Assembly (NCBI RefSeq): GCF_029931775.1
Contig: NC_079312.1
Coordinates: 132,231,872 to 132,295,871 of the forward strand
Reading direction: 5' to 3'
DNA length: 64,000 bases
Source: Euleptes europaea
Taxonomy: Eukaryota > Chordata > Lepidosauria > Squamata > Sphaerodactylidae
Under the pieces are notes generated by a model. That model was not told the origin of the DNA. It did not search any database and saw nothing but the letters and a program-made list of their open reading frames with translations. The translations under genes and the position numbers were made by a program. This document shows, piece by piece, positions 33,401-45,400 of this stretch (its first letter is position 1; the number at the start of each line of letters is the position of its first letter).

Positions 33401-36400
33401 CAAATAGTACCCATTTGTGATTAAGTTCATTTTCAGGCACTCGCAAAATGTTATTGCTGAAGTAAATTATCTGATTCTTCTTTTTATGCACCAGGAGGCT
33501 GGTACTGCTTCAACAGAGAGAACTGCAACACTCGCTATGAAACAATGAGAAAACTTATGAGCTCCAAGGAGTGGCCCATGTCCAAAACTGGTAAGCTCTT
33601 TAATCCAATCAGCCTGGGATATATTTTTCTAAATATATGTTGCTTTAGCTGTCTATGTACAAAAAGCATCTGGTGTTATATTATCTCTCTGGAAAACCCT
33701 CTCCTGTTCCTTTTTTTAAGTCACAGCTGACTGTTGTTTCTACAAAAACCCTGTGGGGTTTTTAAGGCAAGAGAAGTTCAGAGGTAGATTGCCATTGCCT
33801 GGCTCTACGTCTAACCCTAGACTTCCTTGGTGGTCTCCCATCCAAATACTAACCAGGACTGACCCTGCTTAGCTTCTGCCATCTGATGAGAGCAGGGTAG
33901 CCTAGGCTATCCATGTCTGGGTATTCCTTTGGTTATTATTGATTGATGGATTCAATCTTATAAGTATGCTATTTTTTCGACATCCAGTGTGGCTCATAAA
34001 AGAAGAATAAAAGCATACAATTCTAAAATGAATTACAAAACAAAAACACAGCAATAACGCAGCCAGATTTTTAAAAAATGCGTAATGAAGACACCTCTGA
34101 TCCGCCTGCGGAAAATGCTTTCTGAAAGATATAGGTTTTTTTTCCAGACAACAAAAAATTAAAAGAGAGAGAGATACTGATGTATTTACCTCAGAGAACA
34201 TTGTGTAATTGAGGCCCAGGCTAGCCTGATCTCGTCAGATCTTAGAAGCTAAGCAGGGTCAGCCCTGGTTAGTATTTGGATGGGAGACCACCAAGGAATA
34301 CCAGGGTTGCTGTGCAGAGGAAGGCACTGGCAAACCACCTCTGTTAGTCTCTTGCCATGAAAACCCCAAAAAAGAGTCGCCATAAGTCGGCTGCGACTTG
34401 ACGGCACTTTACACACACACACACACAAGGCTACTATAAAGAAAGCTTGGACTCACTCTTAATACTCTCAACTTGGATGTGCTTCGCCTGGTTATCTGTT
34501 TGCATAGGAAGTACATATGGAGGAAGTATGCAAGTCTTTGACCTTTCTATTAGGATTTCTATCCAGGTCTGCTGTAATGATGAATACCTCCTATATGGCT
34601 GCATTCAGGAACCAGGAATAGCTGTCTATTTATGTAGCTCATTTATGTAACTTGCCTTGTCTCTGATGACAATATTGAAAATGGCAAATAAGTTTAAAGT
34701 AACATTAGGATAAAAGAGATCACTACTTGTGCCATTCAATATATCTAAATGAAAAACTCTTGCATCAAATGTTTTTTCATTTCCCCCCAGTTTTCTGCTT
34801 GAACTTTGTATTATATTATTTATTTACAGTTTTTATATACTACATTCAAAGCAGATATATTTTAATAGAGACAGGAACTATATAAAAATTAAAAGGTCTT
34901 GCATTGCCTCCTGAAGAGATTGAATTTCAGGCTTTATTGGACCAGGGATGACATCTCCACAAGCCTTATTGCAGCTGTATGTGCTGTAAAGTAGGTACCA
35001 CCAGTAGTCCATCCCCTGTATGCTCACTGTAGGGATTGCAACAGGACAAAAAGAAGGTGACGATCTTTAAAGGTATCCAGTCAAATTCTGCCAGGGGCTA
35101 GCTCAGAACATAATGGTAATTTAGTAAATTCAAAAGCTTTATAATATGCTGGAGGTTGTAGTATGCAAGGAGGCTGGAGGGGTCCCTATCCTTGCTTAGT
35201 GCTGTCACACACTGATAGGAAAAATGCTAGTGGAGAAGCATGGGCAGTGACTTATAGGGAGCCAGTGTGGCGTAGTGGCCTGATTTTCAGTCTTGGATCC
35301 AAGAGACCCAGGTTCAAATCCCCACTCTGTTGTTGAAGCTTGCTGTTTGACCTTGGGCCGGACACCCATTCTCAGCTTAACCTACCTCACAGGTTGTTAT
35401 GAGGATAAAACAGAGGAGAGAAGAATGATGTAAACTGCTTTGGGTCCCCATTAGGGAGAAAGAAGGTATAAATGAAGTAAATAAATAAATAGATGCTTTG
35501 ATTTTGGTTTTGATGACACAGTAACCCTTATGCCAGTGTTTGGAACTGTCTAGTAATGGGGTGGATCCTACCCTTAATCCACCTATCTATTGAGCAAAAT
35601 CCATTTAGTTATTTATTAAAATATTTAAAACTCCACCTAATCTACCCCATTAAAAACAGCTTTATCCTACGGGCCACAAATTTGTTTGTCTTATTTATTC
35701 TTTCACTGCTCAATCAAACCTGGTCTCCCTAATATTCTATAACTTTTGTCACAGAAAAGGGGATGGGCGTATGAGGTTTGCCACAGATGGGACATCGTGT
35801 CCAAGGATTCCTCTCTCCCCACCCCTTCCCTCCTGCCCCCTTCAGCCCTAGAGCAGGCAAGGGCCTTAACTGGCTGCCACCACTCTAGTTGTAGGGCTTC
35901 ATTGCAGGGGGCCAGAGCACACTCCCAGCTCCCTAAACAATTCTCTTTTCAGTCAGGTCGTGCCCTAATGTATGATGGAATATGATATGTGAAGGACCCA
36001 GCCAGGGTGAATGAGAAACAGTTTATAAACACTATAATAATGAAGTAAATAAAAGAACAGTTATAACAACGGGGCAGAGTTAATACAGGGACACTACAAC
36101 TGGACAGGGCAAAGTTCACACAAAAAAGAGTCCAGCTGGAAAACAGCAAATCTTCCTAATACGACACCCTTTCTTGCTTCCTATTCCTGCCTCAATATCT
36201 GATTGCAGTAGGGCCACCATGGAATGAAGGATCAACTCCCTCTAAAAGCAGACTTGCTACTCTTCAGCTTCAGAGGGTGAACACCTTCTCTAGCTGTAGC
36301 AGGCCTTACATTCTCTCTGTCAGACAGCATCTCATGTTGTTGTGAGATGCTGGCAGGGCGGGAGGAAATGTGGAGGGAGGAATGTGTGCCAGCATTGTGT

Positions 36401-39400
36401 GGGGTTGCCAGATGGTTTCAACAAAAATAATGAATGCACTTAAGAAAAAATTGTCAACCTCCTCCCCAGTATACATGATAAAGGAAGTTTATTGATAACT
36501 ATCTATTTACATCTTATACTTTACAATAGATTGTGTCACTTTTATCGATATTTAGCCGCTAAATGTTGAGTTCAGAAATGACTAAACAAGATTTTGCCTC
36601 ACCACCAAAGGGTAGGGTTGCCAACAACCTGGAGAAAAGATGTGCTGCTCCTTTAGCAGAGGCTTAATGGGATGTTATTTATCTCCCAGCCATTAAAAGC
36701 TTCAAGTACCCATTTCCATGCATTCAACCTCCATTAAAGGCACAGGACATTTTATCTCCAGGTTTTTAGCAACCCTACCAAAGAGGGAAGAGAGTGATGT
36801 CGGCGTTTGATTGTTGGCTAGTAAGTATAATTCAACCATTAGCACAGCACAGCAAATACAGGTATAAGTAGTTTAAAGTGACATTTACCAATAGTTAAGC
36901 AAATCAAATCCAAGACTTGTTTTATGTGACTTGTTGGAAACGAATATCTAGAGATCCTGTTGGACCTGACTCTGTTTTTACCCTGCAAAGGCACAGGACA
37001 TATTTGATTATGGAGGGGGAAATGTCATGGTGAGTGGTGTGTGGAAGTCAGTGGACTGCCACTTTTCACTGACCCATATTCACACACATTGATGACATAT
37101 TCTACTAACAGGACCAAGCATTAAAGCAGTTATTTTTTAACTTTGTTGAAAAAAGATGGGGCAGTGTCTCCTGAGTAGACTTAGTTGGCACATATCTGGT
37201 GCCAATAAATGCGGCTGCTTTGAAACAAGACATCTGTCATAAAGTTAGATATGAGATATACTTCTTAGTAAATATGAAAATTCAGGAGTTAGGACTTGCT
37301 CCCAAGTAAGTGAGTACAGGGTGCAAGAGACTTATGAACATTAGAAAGGCAACTGGAGAGTTCTCCAGTTTGTCAGTTGACTGAAAAACATATCTAAATA
37401 TGTTTTAATAAACATTTAAAAATTGAAAAAATGTATACATTTAGGTAGTATAGTAGACATGCAGTTGGCATATGGGTAAGCTCTAGTCATGCTTACAAGA
37501 TATAACGAAACTTGTGATAATTGCTAAATTCAGGCAGTCTGAACCCTGTGTATGTTTACTCAAAGTAAGTCCCACTGAGTTCTTGGGTTTACTCCCATGT
37601 AACTGTGCACAGAATTGCAGCTTAAATTGAAAGGCCATTATCCAGATATGTTTCCTAAAAGGAGAGAGTGGAAGTTTTCTTTTTGACAATTTAAGCTTTA
37701 AATATCAAATATGAATGAAGTAGAAGCAAAGGAATTGAGGGATCGAGTTTTAATTCTGTAGAAAATGCTGTTAGTGGGCAAGAAGTGATACAAAGGTTTG
37801 AAAGGGGTTAACACTTCCCTAGACTCAGCATCTCATGACTGCATTGATTCTCTGATTAGGCAATTTTTTACGTTCTGTAATGACCCCCCCCCCCAATTCT
37901 GTTCCTTCTTTGGACTCAGTTAAGTGACCCTTCTTCAGCCAGAGTGAAGCTGTTCCATCAAACCTGTTAGCATTATTAAAAAGAACTTAACATGTTCAAA
38001 GCTCAGTAATGTTTGCAGTGAACCACTGCAGTTAAAGTGGAGCTTACCTCCTGCAAGAAATTCCTACATTTCAAAAATTAAAAAATGCAACGTCTTGAAA
38101 CTCTTCGCTAGATTGAGAGGGGAAGGGCAGGGAACAGAATGCCGAGACAAGCCAATCTTTCCTGCATTCCTGCCTCCCAGTGCTGAGGATTGGAAGGCTA
38201 GAGAAAGCCACAGCTCTGATTGGACAAGGAGGGCTGTCTATCTGGCTCTCCTATTCATGCTCAGTTGCATCTCTTGGCTGCTCAATTTAAAAATACCTGA
38301 CATTTATATGGCCGGTATTTTCTCATTTGCTTTCCAGACAGAAAGCACAAATACTGGACTGTCTGGGTGAAAACTGGACAGCCAGCAACTCTAGTGTTGT
38401 TGCACCAGTGTGCTTATGTTACTTTAAGTGAAAACTGGAATTGACATGCATTTGGTGCTTCTGCACAAAAACTAGAGTTTTTGGAGAATTCTAGCGAGTT
38501 CGTCATACCACTTCTGGTTTTCACTGGAAGTGAAGTAAGTGTGCCAGCACGTCAGACCCGACCCCCCATTTCCTCTTAGGAGTTGCCAGCTGCAGCCTGG
38601 TCCCTCTTTGCCACTGGCGGGAGGTTTTGGGGGTGGAGCCTGAGGAGGACGGGGTTTGGGGGAGGGGAGGGACTTCAATGCCATAGAGTCCAATTGCCAA
38701 AGCAGCCATTTTCTCCAGGTGAACTGATCTCTATCTGTTGGAACTCAGTTGTAATATCAGGAGATCTCCAGCTAGTACCTGGAGGTTGTCAACCCTACTG
38801 GCAACTCTAGTTAGAGATCTGCCTCCGTGACAGCAATTGGTTCCTGTTTTTCCTCCATTTTCACCAGGCCCAATCCTGAGCTTTAGTGATTGCCTTGCAA
38901 ATGTAGGCCTTCAGGGAATTTGACAGCCAGGCCTGAGACCTGTGCATGAGGGGAAAAGTTTTCTTGTCTTGACCAATGAGAAGAAATTATCTTTCAAACT
39001 AGAGTGGAATATATTCATGGTTATCGTACATTGATTGGCTTATCTACCTAGAGTAGAAATGGGCCTGCCATTTAGGGTTGCCAGGTACTTCCTGGCAACC
39101 AATGGGGAAGGGAGGGAGGAATTTACCAGCATAGGGTTGCCAGCATCCAGGAGATCTCCCGCTATTACAACTGATCTCCAGCCGATAGAGATCAGTTCAC
39201 CTGGAGAAAATGGGCGCATTGGAAATTGAACTCTATGGCATTGAAGTCCCTCCCCTCCCTAAACCCCGCCCTCCTCAAGCTCTGCCCCCAAAATCTCCAG
39301 ATATTTCCCAATGCGGAGCTGGCAACCCTATACTGGTAGCAAACTGAAGCCTATGTCTGTCACCGGCAACATGGGACATAACTTCTGGTGCACACTGGAA

Positions 39401-42400
39401 GTCACATCATGTCATTATCTGGGCAAAAACTCTATGGTATCTGGGCAAAAACTCTATGGTAGAAGCCGTTTTACCATAGAGTTTGTGCCCAAATGCCAGA
39501 GTGACTCCATGTCGCCAGTGATATGATGACATCAGTTCTGGTGAGCACCAGAAGAGACGTTGATGCGTCGCTGGCAACAGAGGCCCGGGCCTCAGTTTGT
39601 TGCTGGTAAGTCCCACCACTAGCCGTCAGGATGGCCCCAGAGGGAGGGCCCCCAATATGGGTGATCCTTCGCTCCTAGTAGGGGTCTGGCAACCCTACTG
39701 CTATTTGACGTAATAGATCAGTTTTCTTATCCCATTTTGGAAACCGCAATTTACATTGTTGGACCTTTTGCCTGAGGCCTTCCTTTACCCCATTCCTTTA
39801 ATGACACCAAGATTAAACATTTGGAAATAATTTAATGGACAATACTGTACTGTTTAAATTGCTCTGAACCACGTACTTAAGATGCAGGCTAAAGACTGAA
39901 GGTCCTGTTCTCACAGATTGCTTTTCTTTTTAGCATCTTTCACCTGTTATGTTCATGTTGAATGTTGTCCATACATTGCTGAAGACTGCTTTAATGTTCT
40001 AAGGATTCCCCCCTCCTTAATATTTTCTTATTCTCCTTCTACAGGAACTGGCATTCTGTCATCACAACCAGAGGAAAATCCACACTGGTGGAATGCAAAT
40101 ATGGTGTAAGCAAAGGAATGGCTGTTGGAGTTGGGAGGAGTACAGCTGTGCAATGTAAACGTGATACTGGGGCAGGAACCAAACGGGAAAGGGGGAGTTG
40201 GCTCAAACATGAAATATTCAGGAGTGGGCCTTGCAACTTATAACAAGTAATTGTAAAACAAGTATGCTTTGAAGTTGCAGGTAAAGGTAATGCATTTAAT
40301 GGAAAATAATGTCCTTGCTGTATCTGTCATGTTTCCCACCAGTTTTTCTCAGACAGCATTTCTGAGGTTTGACTAGATGAGGATGAATGGCAGCAGATTC
40401 AGGAAAGACAAAAGCAAGGGTCCCCACCTTTGCTGGTGCCCATCAAGTGTTTTTAGGAAGTGGGCAGGGCCAAGTAGGGCTTTTGCCCAGCAAGTCTTCT
40501 GATTAACTATTGGAGATTTGATTGGCTATGCAGATTTTGTTGCTTTGGCAGCAGTTGCCACCACAGCACAAGGATCTGCACTGTGTTACTGAATTTAAGC
40601 TGTGGCAATCAGTTTGTGGCTGGCTCCACCTCCTGCAACAGCCATTTTGTGGCAGCTATTTTATTGCTGCACTTACCATGCCATGTTAGAATTCCAAAAC
40701 TTCCCACAAGCTCAAAAAGGTTGGAGACCCCTGAACTAAAGCAACTAGTTCTGAGAATAATAAATAGGAGCCATTGTGGTATAGTAGTTATAGTGCTGGA
40801 CTAGGAGAACTGGGTTCGAATCCCTGCTCTGCCATGGAAATTTGCTGGATGACCTTGGGCCAGTCACACACTTTCAGCTTAACCTAACTCATAGGGCTGT
40901 TCTTAGGATAAAAATATGGAGAAGAGCATGATGGATAGAATCATAGAGTTGGAAGGGACAACCAGGGTCATCTAGTCCAACCCCCTGCACAATGCAGGAA
41001 TTTCACAACTACCTCCCCCACACACACCCAGTGACCCCTATTCCATGCCCAGAAGATGGCCAAGATGCCCTCCCTCTCATGAACTGCCCAAGCTTATAGA
41101 ATCAGCATTGCTGACAGATGGCCATCTAGTCTCTGCCACGTTGGGTCTCCAATGGGGAGGAAGGCAGGGATACAAGTTAAGTAAATATATAAAATAATGA
41201 ATTTAGGGGATTTGTTACCACAAATTGAGGTGATTGCCTCTACTTCGCATTATTTTTAAAGAATTAGATTCATTCATGGAACACTGGAGTATTAGCTGGG
41301 GTAGCTGAATAGAACTCCCCTGTTTAGAAACAGGACATTATCACACCATGTCTGGGAAACGTGTGGAAAACACCTAAAGAGCAATGGTGCTTGAGGCGAT
41401 TTGCTGTTTCCCCCCCCCCCCGCACTTCTGCCCGTTCTAACGTCTCTGAGACGTCTCTGAAATGTTAACCTTCTGAGCGCACCTCCAATGAAACAGCGCT
41501 CCCAAGAGATAAGGGGGCGTGGAGGAGCACCCCCTAATTTTGACATCGCTTGGGTTCCCCTCCACCCCCCTCTCGTCATGTCAGTGCGCCTGCGCGGTAT
41601 CGTCAGTGCATCCGGACGATAGGGCAATGGGCTCACATTCCCCCCTACGGCAGGGAAACCCTAATCACAACCAATGCAGGCATTCCCCCGCCCCCCAAAT
41701 AAACCAAAATGAGCTGTTCCTTGCACAGAGCTGCCGTCTTTGCGGGCGTTGGTGCAACGATGTTGCATTTTATCGCTGGGACGAGCGGGAGAAAGATAAA
41801 AAACAGGCAGGGAGAAACTTTGTGCCGGCACTGGAGAGCCCTGACTTTTGTGTGTGTGTGTGTGTGTGCGCGCATGCGGGCGAGCACTCTCTCTATTCCT
41901 CAGTCTCCCTTCCTCCTCGGGCTGCTTCCCCCTCCCCCCTCTGCCGCTCGCAGCAATTTTGCTACTTTCTCAGCCCTTGCCCTCCTCTGCACAAGCATTT
42001 TTTTGGGGGGGGATTTAGTAGCAGTAAAGATTGGTGGATGCAAACGGGAGGGGAGGGGGAAGGTGGTGGGAGGAGAAAGGCTTTTCATTGGGTGTTGTGA
42101 AAAGAGAGGAGGAGAACAGAATAGCGTTTGTAATTGAACGCACCCCTTGGCTTGCCGGTTTTGAAACGACATAAGGAAATACATCGTGGTATAGGCGTTT
42201 TCGGAAAAAACAGATGTCTGGCGCTTCCAAAGCATTTCCAAGCTGAAACGGGAGGTCTGCAGTGCGTGGGGGAAAGAATGTAACGTTTTTAAAGGGTTTG
42301 AGAGACGTTTCCCAGACTGGGTGCGATAAGCCTCACACTATCATTCTCAAATGCTGGGGATAAACAGCAGAGGATTTTCATGCCCTGTCCGTGAGCTTTC

Positions 42401-45400
42401 AGGGCCATCCAATTGGGAATTGTTGGGGAAAGAATGCTGGGCTACATGGAGCTTGGTCTACACTTCCAGCTAAATTAATGCAAAGTAAGTTTAACATGAA
42501 CAAATGATACATTGATACAGATAGTACCAAATAGTACACCATTGTTCTTTGGAAATCACTGACCACAAAATGTGTTAAAGGAAACTAATGTAGCTGGGTT
42601 CTGAGAGGGACTAGAGAAAGAGGGTATCTCATTAATTAGGAATGGTCAAGGCTTAACTTTTCCCTAAATGTAGGATAATTAGAAGTGACCAGCTGGCACT
42701 GTGGTACTTCTAATGTTGCACTATGTACTTTGCACTGGGTCTAATTTTGGGGATAGGTAATCCTGTGCCCTGAACTGGATGGCCTAGGCTAACCTGATTT
42801 AGTTAGATCTCAGAAGCTAAGCAGGGTCAGCCCTGGTTAGTATTTGGATGGGAGACCACCAAGGACTACCAGGGTTGCTGTGCAGAGGAAGGCACTGGCA
42901 AACCACCTCTGTTCGTCTCTTGCCATGAAAACCCCAAAAAGGGGGTCGCCATAAGTCGGCTGCGACTTGACAGCACTTTACACACACAATCCTGTGGCAC
43001 AGAGTGGTGAGCTGCAGTATTGCAGTCAGAGCTCTGCTCATGACTTGAGTTTCATCCCGACGGAAGTCGGTTTCAGGTAGCCTGCTCAAGGTTGACTCAG
43101 CCTTCCATCCTTCCAAGGTCGGTAAAATGAGTACCCAGCTTGCTGGGGGTAAAGGGAAGATGACTGGGGAAGGCAATGGCAAACCACCCTGTAAACAGTC
43201 GGCCTAGTAAACGTCGTGATATGACGTCACCTCATGGGTCAGTAATGACCCGGTGTTTGCAAAGGGGACTAACTTTACCTTTACCTAGTCCACTGATACA
43301 TTTTAGCAAGGCTGCTCTGCTGGGGTTGTGATGACAGATGCTTGAAGGGGACCTAAGATGGAGACATGTTGGTCACCACCCTTCAGATCTCAGGGATGAA
43401 TAGAAGACTCGCTAGGAAATGTGCATGTAAAACCTTCCATGCTTAAGGAGCTGCTCAAGGTGGATAGAGAAAAAGGTTATATCAAAAGGTCACAATGGTC
43501 CTTTCTGGTCATAAAATGTAAACAAATGTAGGATAGATGACAGGTTCAGGTGCATTATTTTTTGGGACAGTCACTAGAGCACTGGTTCCCAACCAGGGGT
43601 CCACGGACCACCAGGGGTCCGCGAGAACTAAGTTAAGGTCCGCGAAACAAAGTTATAAACCCATAATAAATTAATATTTTCAATTAAAAGTTCTCTATTA
43701 TAAAAATATATATTCAAATATTATTCTAAGTTTAATGTTTAACTAACAGTTATGATTAAAGTTTATTTTCAAATTCTCTGAATTTTTATTTTGAACCTTG
43801 GGGTTCCTGCACCGAACAAAAAAATCCTGGTGGTCCCTGGTCAAAAAAAGGTTGGGAACCACTGCACTAGAGGAACTTAATGAGAGTTCCCTGTCAACAT
43901 GGACTCATGGAAAAAGATGGAGTCACTGGAGTTTAGAACCACTTCAACCTTTACAAAGCAGCTCCATCCACCAATGTTTGCCATGGTAAACCAGGAAGCT
44001 GTGGCCAATTGAAGCTCTCTGGCAGATCTCCCTGAGTGTTTCAGACTGCAGTTACAATAACAAAAACCAGTGGAACACCAGTATATATGCAATATGAAAC
44101 AACTCTTAAAAAGGAGGAATAATATAATAAATGTACATGTTAATGTAACCAGGATAGGTCAGTAAATCTAAATGAATGCTACTTGAGTAATTTCTTTCTG
44201 GAGAATATCCAACTGATACCTCAGATCAGAGTGGGCATGAAATTGGTCTCTTCCCGTTTCCTGTAGGGTTTAATTTGCTTGACCCCAATCTTACCCTGCT
44301 TTGCACATCAGGAGAATAGTGGTGTTCACATATTTCTTGTCTCTTGCAGTTTCATCCCGTATTGCTCAAGCGATGTCTGGTGTGGAGCCTCTGCCAAGAC
44401 CGAGAAAAGTGAGTGCTTCTGACAGGCCCCTGCTGCCAGACAGACATTATGCATTAAAGGGATATGGCCCAGCTTCTCTACAGTTATGCAAATGAAGGAA
44501 TGGCTCTTGCCAGTGGGCAGGAAGGAATAATAAATATCCTCTAGATAAAACATCCGCTTCCAAACCCTGCTTTGTCATGGTTCAGAGCACCATCACACAG
44601 GGATGTCACAGCAATAACCAGAGGGGAATAGCTGCATCCTGAGTATCTGATGCAGCCCGTTTCATTTAGATAAACTTCCTCCAGTCCCTGCAGCTACCAC
44701 CATGAATAGAGTTTAACTTTTATATTTTGTAAGGAAGAACTGAACAGTGCCAGGATTTGCAAACTGAATTAAGAATGCTTCTGATGTTGCGCATGGGCTT
44801 GAGGACTTCAGTATACCGCCTAGAATTATTACAGAAACTACACATGGAGGCTCACTATGGCTCAGAGGAAGATGTTGAGAAGGAAACCTTTCAGCTGACT
44901 GAAGAAGAGATCTGTGCAATTCAGAAGCTGATTTGCTACTCCATTTCTACTGGATATAATTTTTCAGGGATGGGAAACATTACATTTTGCTGTATAAAGT
45001 GAGCAAAGTCCTCTAAAATGAAGCCTACCTGTGTGAATTTGGAGCTAGGACCATGGATCAGAAAAGATGTTAGACCTGAGATGCGCTGCTAAAACTGCAG
45101 TATTTTCCTGGCTCATTTTTTCCCTACTGATACGTCTCCTTTCAGTAACTTTCTGAATAAATTAGTGGTATGTTTTTCCAATGAGTGCTGACCCCAAATC
45201 TTCAGTGGAAAGGAAGTCTTTACTGGGAACACTTTTGTTTTTTTTCCAGATGACTATGTCTTCATGGGATCTCTCATCATACAAGAGGTTGTAAAGGAAT
45301 TGGTGGGGAAAGGCCTTGGAAATGCCAAGGTGCTGCTGCTGGCAGGAAGCAGGTACATGCTTGTGTATGAAAACTATGTAGGAAGGAGAGAAACATCAGC

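Noticed and set aside
34211-34320. 5S rRNA gene
   Set aside because: Only part of 5S is present and it is fused to a SINE body and BovB-like tail.
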